This document shows positions 56,356 to 64,000 of a stretch of DNA of 64,000 nt, piece after piece. A program made the position numbers and the translations under genes. The notes beneath the pieces were generated by a model. It saw only the letters and a list, made by a program, of their open reading frames with translations. It was not told the DNA's origin and did no database searches. The stretch comes from Allochromatium palmeri. Lineage in GTDB: Bacteria; Pseudomonadota; Gammaproteobacteria; Chromatiales; Chromatiaceae. The stretch lies in contig NZ_WNKT01000008.1 of assembly GCF_009720725.1 (NCBI RefSeq), positions 50,187 to 114,186 on the forward strand, read 5' to 3'. Within the stretch, counting starts at the first letter, position 1. Each line of letters begins with the position of its first letter.

Positions 56356-56841
56356 ATGCCCTTGCAACGCCGACTGCGCCTCCTGAGTGACCCAAGCGAG
56401 ACCAAACCCATGACCACGGCGATTCGGGTCGCCTTCGCGACCTCCAATCTCAAGGAGATCGATCAGCACTTCGGGGCTGCCGAGTCCTTCGCGATCCACA
56501 CGATCGACGCCGAGACGGCCAATCTGCTGGAAGTCGTCCAGTTCGGCCCCGCCGACATGGACGGCAACGAGGACAAGCTCGAAGCCAAGATCGCCGCGCT
56601 CGACGGCTGCATCGCCGTCTACTGTCAGGCCATCGGTGCCTCGGCGGTCGACCGCTTGCGCCCTTACGGCATCCAGCCGATCAAGGTCGCCGCTCGCACC
56701 CCGCTGAACCAATTGATCCGCGCGCTCCAGAGCGAACTGCGCGACGGCCCGAGTGCCTGGCTGGCGCGCGCCATCGAGCGTCAGAACCCGGAGCGCGCCA
56801 ACCGCTTCGATCTCATGGAAGCCGAAGGCTGGGCCGAATGA
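56356..56841 (+). CDS. nifX: Nitrogen fixation protein NifX
   Basis: Carrier that binds the cofactor precursor NifB-co/VK-cluster between NifB, NifEN and NifDK. The 161 residues contain IRVAFATSNLKEIDQHFG followed by SFAIHTID. An N-terminal extension (MPLQRRLRLLSDPSE) resembles that in Azotobacter NifX, so the first Met was kept; a shorter form would start at ATG 56410. Confidence 0.93.
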   Translation: MPLQRRLRLLSDPSETKPMTTAIRVAFATSNLKEIDQHFGAAESFAIHTIDAETANLLEVVQFGPADMDGNEDKLEAKIAALDGCIAVYCQAIGASAVDRLRPYGIQPIKVAARTPLNQLIRALQSELRDGPSAWLARAIERQNPERANRFDLMEAEGWAE

Positions 56842-56938
56842 GCGCGGCGCACCGCGCTCTGGGCTCAGCCTCCGACCTCGACAAAACCGCCTACAGCTCA
56901 CAACCGCAATCGTATCCATGATCCAAGAGGTCACGACC

Positions 56939-57406
56939 ATGTCCGAGACACCACACATCGAAAATGAAGGACTTCTGCAATCGGTCTTCATCGTCGAGAT
57001 GGTGCGCCAGATGCGCGCCATCGACGCCTACGGCCATTACGATCGGCTCTCGACCACCGAGATCCTGGAACCCTTCGTCCTGACCAAAGAGAAGAAACAG
57101 GAGATCCCCATCATCGGCGACCCGGACGAGCTGGTGGTGGCGCGGGTCAAGGTCTTCTACAACGCGATCTCGGCCATGATCGAGTCCGAATGCGGACTCA
57201 TGGCCGTGCCGCTGATCAACCTCACCCACGAGGGCTTCGGGCGCGCGCTGATCACGGTCGGCAAGCTGGTGGTGATGGATCGCACCCTGCGTGACGTCCA
57301 CCGCTTCGGCTTTCCGAGTCTGTCGAAGATGAAGGACGAGGCCGACAAGATTCTCTCGGTTGCGCTCGAACTCATCGGCGAGCATTCCAAGGTCGCGGGT
57401 CTCTGA
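56939..57406 (+). CDS. NifX-associated protein (DUF269)
   Basis: A 155-residue protein of the NifX-associated DUF269 family (EGLLQSVFIVEMVRQMRAID, YGHYDRLSTTEIL, FGRALITVGKLVVMDRTLRDVHRFGF). Role in cofactor synthesis is not defined. ATG 56939 is preceded by an AGAGG sequence; in-frame ATG 56918 would add seven residues. Confidence 0.9.
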   Translation: MSETPHIENEGLLQSVFIVEMVRQMRAIDAYGHYDRLSTTEILEPFVLTKEKKQEIPIIGDPDELVVARVKVFYNAISAMIESECGLMAVPLINLTHEGFGRALITVGKLVVMDRTLRDVHRFGFPSLSKMKDEADKILSVALELIGEHSKVAGL

Positions 57407-57423
57407 ACCCCGGAGGTACAGGC

Positions 57424-57630
57424 ATGACACCCGAGGAACTCAAGGTCTTGGAAAAGGCCGTCAGCAAGGCCAAGCGCATCGCCAGCGAGCGGGCGAGCGA
57501 ATTGCACGATCTGGTCGAGGACCGGCTGCCCGCCGCCTACGAAGACATCCCGGCGATCGCCCAGGCGACCTACGATGCCTGCCACGCCTGGGCCGAGGCC
57601 AGTGCCCGACTCAAGGCGGCAAGCGGCTAG
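57424..57630 (+). CDS. CCE_0567 family (DUF683) small nif protein
   Basis: A 68-residue helical protein (MTPEELKVLEKAVSKAKRIA, ELHDLVEDRLPAAYEDIPAI) that is found next to DUF269 and nifX in many diazotrophs. It starts 17 nt after the DUF269 stop, with CCGGAGG upstream. Homologues bind metal; exact role unknown. Confidence 0.9.
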   Translation: MTPEELKVLEKAVSKAKRIASERASELHDLVEDRLPAAYEDIPAIAQATYDACHAWAEASARLKAASG

Positions 57631-57709
57631 CGCGCGCTTCCGGCCAAACACCCATCCACCATACCCTTATTGACACGGCGCGCGAGGCGCCGAATTCGGA
57701 GACCCTGAT

Positions 57710-58018
57710 ATGTCCGTCATCACTGGAATTACGCGCGGCGGCGCCGAATGGACACCGGCTTTCATCGTGGCGCTCAATCAACAGAATTGCATTGGCTGCG
57801 GGCGTTGCTACAAGGTCTGCCCGCGCGATGTGTTTGAGCTGATTGATCGCGACGATCTGGATCTGGACGACCTCGACGACGATGATGCATTCGACGATGA
57901 AGCGCCCGGCATGGTCATGAACCTCAAGGACGCGCTCGACTGTATCGGTTGCGAGTCCTGCTCGCGTGTCTGTCCCAAGAGCTGTCTGGCGCACGAGCCG
58001 CAGAAAATCGCGGCTTGA
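57710..58018 (+). CDS. fdxB: Nif-specific ferredoxin III
   Basis: A 102-residue 2[4Fe-4S]-type ferredoxin of the nif-specific III group. The two clusters are ligated by C27/C30/C33/C37 (CIGCGRCYKVCP) and C78/C81/C84/C88 (CIGCESCSRVCP). A highly acidic segment lies between them (about residues 46-64, LIDRDDLDLDDLDDDDA). It probably donates electrons to nitrogenase or to cofactor assembly. It is last of the nif group. Confidence 0.93.
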   Translation: MSVITGITRGGAEWTPAFIVALNQQNCIGCGRCYKVCPRDVFELIDRDDLDLDDLDDDDAFDDEAPGMVMNLKDALDCIGCESCSRVCPKSCLAHEPQKIAA

Positions 58019-58115
58019 GCCGGGACAGGAGCGCCCGGTCATGGGTTCTTCGTTTGACCATTGGACCTGCGGCTGATAGAAACAGCGCCTTTCCATCCAG
58101 CCGCCGGCGATCTCC

Positions 58116-59642
58116 ATGGTTCCGCTGCTCAAGGCGCGTTTGACAGGCTGCCATCCCGCGCTGCTCGCACTTGGCGCGGGTGCGCTGACGGTCCTCAGCT
58201 TCGCGCCCTTCTCGCTGTTTCCACTGGCGGTACTCGCCAGCGCCGCGTTCTATCAGTCGCTCGTCGACGCCAGCCCGCGCGCCGCGTTCTGGCGCGGCTG
58301 GCTGTTCGGCGTCGGGCTGCTCGGCGTCGGCGTGTTCTGGATTCGCATCAGTCTCAACGAATTCGGCAACATGGACGCCTGGGCCGCGCATCTGCTCACG
58401 GCGCTCTTCATCGCGGCCATGGCGCTCTATTACGGCACGACCGGCTGGCTGGTCCGCCGTCTGGATCCAGGCCCGGCCTGGGTCGGTCCGCTGATCCTGC
58501 TGCCGGGGAGCACCGTGCTGCTCGAATGGGTGCGCGGCTGGCTCTTCACCGGTTTCCCCTGGCTCAGTCTGGGCTATGGTCAGATCGCCGGACCGCTGGC
58601 CGGCTATGCGCCGCTGCTGGGTGTGCATGGGGTCAGTCTGCTGGTCGTGCTCTCGGGCGGACTGCTGTGGTGCGCGATCCATTGGCGTGATCGCGCGCGG
58701 CACGGCGCCTGGATCGCGCTGGCGGCACTCTGGATCGGTGGGGCCGGTCTGAGCGCTGTCGACTGGACACAGCCATCCGGCCCGCCGCTACGCGCCAGCG
58801 TGCTCCAGGCCAACATCCCGCAAGCGATCAAGTGGGATCCCGAGGCGAGCCGGATGATCGCCGAGACCTATGTCGATCTGACCCTGAAACACCTGGATTC
58901 GGACCTGATCGTCTGGCCAGAGACCGCCCTGCCCGACTTTTTGCACCAGATTCGTGCGTCCCTGCTCGATCCGCTCGCCGAGCGCGCGCGCGCCGAGGGT
59001 GCTGAGATCGTGCTCGGGCTGCCGGTGATGGATCTGGAGAGCGGACGCTATTTCAATGGCCTGCTGGCGATCGGGAGCCAGGAGGATCTCTACGCCAAGC
59101 GTCATCTGGTGCCCTTCGGTGAGTTTCTGCCCTTCAAATCCTGGCTGGGACCGCTGGTGCGGCTGTTCGAGATCCCGATGTCGGACTTCAGCCCCGGCGA
59201 CAACCGCCGCCCGCTGCTCAACCTGGGCGTGCATCAGGCTGGCGTCTCCATCTGCTATGAAGATGCCTTTCCGACCGAAGTCATCGAGGCGCTGCCCGAG
59301 GCCGCCTATCTGATCAATGTCAGCAATGACGCCTGGTTCGGCGACTCGCTCGCCCCGCCGCAACATCTGGAGATGGCGCGGATGCGGGCGCTGGAGACCG
59401 GACGCGATCTGCTCCGCGCCACCAATACCGGGATCTCGGCCATCATCGATCATCGCGGCCGCTTGATCGACACCCTGCCCTCCTTCGTGCGCGGCGCGGT
59501 CACGGCCGAGATCCAGCCGCGCCAGGGAGCGACGCCCTTCAGTCAGCGTGGCAACTGGCCGACGGTGGGTCTGGCGTTCGCTCTGATACTGCTCGGCGGC
59601 TGGCGCCGGCTTCAGTCGACCTTCAGTAAATGGGTTCGGTAG
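58116..59642 (+). CDS. lnt: Apolipoprotein N-acyltransferase
   Basis: Third enzyme of lipoprotein maturation, adding an N-acyl chain to the lipid-modified Cys in the inner membrane. The 508 residues start with several membrane helices. The nitrilase-like periplasmic domain has the catalytic Glu in WPETALPDF, Lys in [14 protein letters not shown] and Cys in [11 protein letters not shown]. Its last 31 nt overlap the convergent orn gene. Confidence 0.97.
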   Translation: MVPLLKARLTGCHPALLALGAGALTVLSFAPFSLFPLAVLASAAFYQSLVDASPRAAFWRGWLFGVGLLGVGVFWIRISLNEFGNMDAWAAHLLTALFIAAMALYYGTTGWLVRRLDPGPAWVGPLILLPGSTVLLEWVRGWLFTGFPWLSLGYGQIAGPLAGYAPLLGVHGVSLLVVLSGGLLWCAIHWRDRARHGAWIALAALWIGGAGLSAVDWTQPSGPPLRASVLQANIPQAIKWDPEASRMIAETYVDLTLKHLDSDLIVWPETALPDFLHQIRASLLDPLAERARAEGAEIVLGLPVMDLESGRYFNGLLAIGSQEDLYAKRHLVPFGEFLPFKSWLGPLVRLFEIPMSDFSPGDNRRPLLNLGVHQAGVSICYEDAFPTEVIEALPEAAYLINVSNDAWFGDSLAPPQHLEMARMRALETGRDLLRATNTGISAIIDHRGRLIDTLPSFVRGAVTAEIQPRQGATPFSQRGNWPTVGLAFALILLGGWRRLQSTFSKWVR

Positions 59643-60160
59643 TGACGCAGTTCGTCGATGGACTCGCGGATGTCGTCGAGCGCCAGATGGCGTGATTCCT
59701 TCTTGAAACTGCTCGCCACCTCGGGCGCCCAGCGCTGGGCGAGGATCTTGAGCGTGCTCACGTCCAGGTTGCGATAGTGACAATAGGTTTCCAGACGCGG
59801 CATCCAGCGCGCCAGGAAGCGCCGGTCCTGACAGATGCTGTTGCCGCACAGAGGCGAGGCACCGGATGGAACATATTTAGCAAGAAAGTCGAGCGTCGCT
59901 ACTTCGGCATCACGCACGCTGTGCTGGCTCAGACGCACGCGCTCCAGCAGTCCGGACGCGCCGTGATGCTCGCGATTCCAGTCGTCCAGACCAGCCAGGA
60001 TCGCCTCATCCTGATGGATCGCCATCACCGGCCCCTCGGCCAGCACCCGGAGCTGACTGTCGGTGATGAGGGTCGCAATCTCCAGGATACGATCCTGGCC
60101 GGGGTCCAGCCCGGTCATCTCCAGGTCCATCCAGATCAGGTTATGCTCGCTCTTGCTCAT
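59612..60160 (-). CDS. orn: Oligoribonuclease
   Basis: DEDDh 3'-5' exonuclease that degrades short RNAs and pGpG. The 182 residues show D12 and E14 in [27 protein letters not shown], and [18 protein letters not shown] with the catalytic His. The start at 60160 has CGAGAGA upstream. Convergent overlap of 31 nt with lnt is unusual but both ends are conserved. Confidence 0.97.
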   Translation of the reverse strand: MSKSEHNLIWMDLEMTGLDPGQDRILEIATLITDSQLRVLAEGPVMAIHQDEAILAGLDDWNREHHGASGLLERVRLSQHSVRDAEVATLDFLAKYVPSGASPLCGNSICQDRRFLARWMPRLETYCHYRNLDVSTLKILAQRWAPEVASSFKKESRHLALDDIRESIDELRHYRTHLLKVD

Positions 60161-60324
60161 AATCTCTCGTGCCCGTTCGATTGTTCGGTTTCGCGCATAT
60201 TGTCGCATCATTGTCGATCGAGCTATGCGCCTTGATCGCGCTTGATTCGGCCTCAAGCGGCCGAATGGCGTGGCACGCCGGGAGTTTTACTGAAATTGGA
60301 CCGAAAATTGCTTTAATCCCTGGC

Positions 60325-60346
60325 GTTATATCGTCTAGGATATAAC
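60325..60346. promoter_or_regulatory. ModE binding palindrome upstream of modE
   Basis: GTTATATC (60325-60332) and GATATAAC (60339-60346) are perfect inverted repeats with a 6-nt spacer, similar to the ModE operator (TATAT...ATATA type). It lies 22 nt before the modE start, so ModE probably represses its own gene. Confidence 0.7.
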
Positions 60347-60368
60347 CCCCGACTCGGAGATCGATCAC

Positions 60369-61181
60369 ATGACGCCTACCCTGGAGCAAGGTCTGGAAAC
60401 CAGCAGCTCGCTGCAACTGGAACTGAACCAACAGCGGTTCGCCGGTCATGGCCGGATCGATCTGTTGCGCCGCATCGCGGAGACCGGCTCGATCTCGCGC
60501 GCGGCTAAGTCGCTCGGCCTGTCCTACAAACAGGCCTGGGACTCAGTCGATGCCATGAACAACCTCTCGCCCCAACCGTTGGTTCGGCGTCAGGTCGGGG
60601 GTCGTCATGGCGGCGGGACCGAACTCACCGAGGAAGGGCAACGCCTGATTGCGGTCTACGAGGCCGCCGAACGCGAACACCAGCGCTTTCTGGAGCGCTT
60701 GAGCGCCGGTATTCAGGATTTTGATCATTTTCACGCACTCTTGGAAACACTTAGCATGAAAGTCAGTACACGCAATCATCTGTGCGGCACCGTCTCCGCG
60801 ATCAAGCCCGGCGCGGTCAATGCCGAGGTCACGCTCGACATCAACGGCGCCCCACTGGTCGCCATCATCACCAACGACAGCGTCGGGTCGCTGGGTCTGA
60901 CAGTCGGTGCCGAGGCGTTTGCGCTCATCAAGGCGTCTTTCGTCATCCTGGCCACCGAGGACGGCGGACTCAAGACCTCGGCGCGCAACCGGCTGTGCGG
61001 GGTCATCGAGCGCATCGTCACGGGTGCCGTCAACACCGAGGTGGTGCTGGCCCTCAATGGCGGGACGCGCCTGACGGCCATGATCACCAACGACAGCGCC
61101 ACCGAGCTGGGATTGACGGTGGGTGAGCGGGCCTGCGCCCTGATCAAGGCGCCGCACGTCATCCTGGCCGTCAAGGATTAA
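60369..61181 (+). CDS. modE: Molybdate-responsive regulator ModE
   Basis: Molybdate-binding repressor/activator of mod and Mo-enzyme genes. The 270-residue protein has an N-terminal winged HTH (RIAETGSISRAAKSLGLSYK) and two C-terminal TOBE/MOP repeats (STRNHLCGTVSAIKPGAVNA and SARNRLCGVIERIVTGAVNT). It is followed by modABC; the shared region holds a second ModE site. Confidence 0.96.
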   Translation: MTPTLEQGLETSSSLQLELNQQRFAGHGRIDLLRRIAETGSISRAAKSLGLSYKQAWDSVDAMNNLSPQPLVRRQVGGRHGGGTELTEEGQRLIAVYEAAEREHQRFLERLSAGIQDFDHFHALLETLSMKVSTRNHLCGTVSAIKPGAVNAEVTLDINGAPLVAIITNDSVGSLGLTVGAEAFALIKASFVILATEDGGLKTSARNRLCGVIERIVTGAVNTEVVLALNGGTRLTAMITNDSATELGLTVGERACALIKAPHVILAVKD

Positions 61182-62036
<855 letters not shown>

Positions 62037-62049
62037 GGGACCACACGCC

Positions 62050-62727
62050 ATGGGCTTCTCCGACGCTGACCTTCAGGCCATTTGGCTGACCCTGCGCCTG
62101 GCCAGCCTGGTCACGATCCTGTTACTCCTGATCGGGACACCGATCGCCTGGTGGCTGGCGCGGACCAGCTCGCGCTGGAAAGGGCCGGTCGGCGCCGTAG
62201 TTGCCCTTCCCCTGGTGCTGCCGCCGACTGTGCTTGGCTTCTACCTGCTGCTGGCGATGGGGCCGCATGGTCCCGTCGGGCAGTTTACCCAGTCGCTTGG
62301 CATCGGCCTGCTGCCCTTCACTTACTGGGGATTGGTGGTGGCCTCGGTGTTCTATTCCATGCCCTTCGTGGTCCAGCCGATCCAGAATGCCATCGAGGCC
62401 CTGGGCGAGCGCCCGCTGGAAGTGGCCGCGACCCTGCGCGCCGGTCCCTGGGATCGCTTCTTCAGCGTGGTGCTGCCGCTGGCCAAACCGGGCTTTTTCA
62501 CCGCTGCTATCCTGGGTTTCGCGCATACGGTCGGTGAGTTTGGCGTGGTGCTCATGATCGGCGGCAACATCCCGGGCGCGACCCGTGTGGTCTCGGTGCA
62601 GATCTACGACTATGTCGAGGCCATGGAATACGGTCAGGCCCACTGGCTGGCCATGAGCATGGTGATCTTCTCGTTCCTGGTGCTGCTGGCGCTCTATACC
62701 CTCAATCCCAACCAACGCCGTTTCTGA
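62050..62727 (+). CDS. modB: Molybdate ABC transporter permease
   Basis: A 225-residue inner-membrane permease with about five helices and the EAA-type loop ([22 protein letters not shown]). [14 protein letters not shown] and [18 protein letters not shown] are ModB signatures. It starts 13 nt after modA. Confidence 0.97.
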   Translation: MGFSDADLQAIWLTLRLASLVTILLLLIGTPIAWWLARTSSRWKGPVGAVVALPLVLPPTVLGFYLLLAMGPHGPVGQFTQSLGIGLLPFTYWGLVVASVFYSMPFVVQPIQNAIEALGERPLEVAATLRAGPWDRFFSVVLPLAKPGFFTAAILGFAHTVGEFGVVLMIGGNIPGATRVVSVQIYDYVEAMEYGQAHWLAMSMVIFSFLVLLALYTLNPNQRRF

Positions 62728-62731
62728 CCCC

Positions 62732-63817
62732 ATGAAGACTGATCGCATCGAGGCTCGCTTTCATCTCGACTATCCGGAGTTCTCGCTTGACGTGGATCTC
62801 GACCTGCCGGGACGCGGAGTCACGGCCCTGTTCGGTCATTCCGGTTCGGGCAAGACCACGCTGCTACGGCTCATCGCCGGGCTGGTCCAGGTCCGCGAGG
62901 GTTCGCTGCGGGTCCATGGCGAGGTCTGGCAGGAGGGTCAGCACATTCTGCCAACGCACAAGCGCCCGCTCGGCTATGTGTTCCAGGAGTCGAGTCTGTT
63001 TCCGCATCTGACCGCACGCGGCAATCTAGCGTATGGGATGAAGCGTGTCGGCAATGCCATGAATCGGCAGGCGCTCGATCAGGCCGTTGAGCTGCTCGGC
63101 ATCGGCCATCTGCTCGACCGACGCCCGCATCAGCTCTCGGGCGGCGAGCGCCAGCGTGTGGCGATTGCGCGCGCGCTGGCGGTCCAGCCGCGACTGCTGC
63201 TGATGGATGAGCCACTCGCCGCGCTCGATCTCAAGCGCAAGCAGGAGATCCTGCCCTATCTGGAACGGCTGCACGATCAGCTCGAAATCCCCGTGCTCTA
63301 TGTCAGCCACTCGCCCGACGAGGTCGCGCGGCTGGCCGATACCGTGGTGCTGATGGAACAGGGGCGCGCGCGTGCTATTGGTCCAGCGGCCGAGGTGTTC
63401 AGCCGGCTCGATCTGGCGATCGCCCTGGATCAGGACGCAAGCGCCATCATCGAAGGGGCCATTCTCAGTCATGACGATGCCTATGCTTTGACACGGCTGG
63501 AAATTCCGGGCGGACATCTGACCGTGGCGCGGCTCGATCATGACATTCATGATCTGGTGCGGGTGCGCATCCATGCCCGGGATGTCAGTCTCGCTTTGGA
63601 CGAACCGGGCGCGTCCAGCATCCTGAATATCCTGCCCGCGCGCATCCTGGAGATGCGTGAGATCGAACAGGCGCAGGTGCTGGTCAAGCTCTGCACGGGG
63701 GCCGGAGGGAAAACGCCGCTGCTCGCGCGCATCACCCGCCATTCGCGTGATCGCTTGCAGCTCCAAGAGGGACAGAGTGTTTTCGCTCAGGTCAAGGCGG
63801 TGGCCTTGATGGATTGA
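62732..63817 (+). CDS. modC: Molybdate ABC transporter ATP-binding protein
   Basis: A 361-residue ATPase with Walker A GHSGSGKTT (residues 35-43), a Q-loop region, signature LSGGERQRVAIARAL, and Walker B LLLMDEPLAALD. A C-terminal TOBE domain (RVRIHARDVSLALDEP) senses molybdate. It completes the transporter and starts 4 nt after modB. Confidence 0.97.
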   Translation: MKTDRIEARFHLDYPEFSLDVDLDLPGRGVTALFGHSGSGKTTLLRLIAGLVQVREGSLRVHGEVWQEGQHILPTHKRPLGYVFQESSLFPHLTARGNLAYGMKRVGNAMNRQALDQAVELLGIGHLLDRRPHQLSGGERQRVAIARALAVQPRLLLMDEPLAALDLKRKQEILPYLERLHDQLEIPVLYVSHSPDEVARLADTVVLMEQGRARAIGPAAEVFSRLDLAIALDQDASAIIEGAILSHDDAYALTRLEIPGGHLTVARLDHDIHDLVRVRIHARDVSLALDEPGASSILNILPARILEMREIEQAQVLVKLCTGAGGKTPLLARITRHSRDRLQLQEGQSVFAQVKAVALMD

Positions 63818-64000
63818 CGCCTGGGGGCCGAGCGGTTCCCAGGCTCAAGCATCGTCCAGAGTCTGAGTCCGCCAAGAACTTTGCGAGATTCTTGGCTGCG
63901 GCTGAAGCCAGAGCGATCCTGGCGTAAGCGTTCAGAGTCCCCCCGCCGGAGCGGGGAATAGAGCCGGCAGCGGAGCGGCTTGGCGCCCGGCACGGCGATC
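63818..64000. other. Intergenic region after modC with three hairpins
   Basis: Three palindromes: GCCTGGG/CCCAGGC (63819-63825 and 63838-63844, immediately after the modC stop, likely end of the mod transcript), GCCAAGAA/TTCTTGGC (63871-63878 and 63889-63896), and CCCCGC/GCGGGG (63941-63946 and 63951-63956). No convincing gene; a small open frame on the minus strand has no recognised family. Confidence 0.5.

Noticed and set aside
63787..63993. 68-codon minus-strand open frame after modC
   Set aside because: No ribosome binding site, no family resemblance, and it covers three hairpins and the modC end.

Overview
High-GC gammaproteobacterial chromosome with a continuous run of housekeeping and accessory loci. 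Several things point to a purple sulfur bacterium of the Chromatiaceae or a close relative. These are a nif cofactor-assembly cluster with a nif-specific ferredoxin and a CCE_0567-type small protein, a linked modE-modABC locus, a flagellar filament operon, and many Rpn/DUF2887/DUF4351-type genes. That placement is an inference from gene content and style; no rRNA or photosynthesis gene is present.

Layout. 1-10042: housekeeping block prfB (cut by the window edge, with the classic +1 frameshift site), ndk, rlmN, pilW, rodZ, hisS, yfgM, bamB, der, then a small coiled-coil membrane protein. This is the conserved rlmN-to-der neighbourhood, but ispG is not between rodZ and hisS. 10141-14394 (minus): a 1417-residue unassigned membrane protein. 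14499-22708: a nucleotide-sugar cluster (rfbF, rfbG, a 3,5-epimerase-like gene, a C-methyltransferase, an SDR reductase/epimerase) interrupted by two PD-(D/E)XK accessory genes, followed by two AT-richer genes for TylF-like and CmcI-like enzymes. 22727-35873: four GT41 (O-GlcNAc transferase/SPINDLY-type) catalytic domains in three TPR proteins, one of which carries two complete TPR-GT41 units in 1798 residues, plus a DUF29 gene, an orphan, and a convergent TPR-methyltransferase. 35982-37950: an AAA-like/PD-(D/E)XK gene and a retroviral-type aspartic protease gene. 38192-43597: fliC, flaG, fliD, fliS with a sigma-28 promoter. 43741-49166: serC with an ATP-grasp gene, msrA, hypF. 49200-52850: an XRE regulator, bacteriohemerythrin, and sdhCDA without sdhB. 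53123-63817: tRNA-Met, nifENX-DUF269-CCE_0567-fdxB, lnt, orn, modE and modABC.

How it fits together. The most interesting stretch is 14499-43597. A CDP-6-deoxy-3-C-methyl-hexose pathway, sugar-modifying methyltransferases and four TPR-type GT41 glycosyltransferase domains sit directly beside a flagellin whose variable region is built of four Flagellin_IN repeats. The simplest reading is a flagellin (or other surface protein) glycosylation island in which the TPR-GT41 proteins and the TPR-methyltransferase share a common N-terminal module. The nif and mod loci form a second functional unit: molybdate uptake under ModE (two operator palindromes visible) feeding FeMo-cofactor assembly under NifA/sigma-54 (two TGT-N10-ACA sites and a GG-N10-GC promoter visible upstream of nifE).
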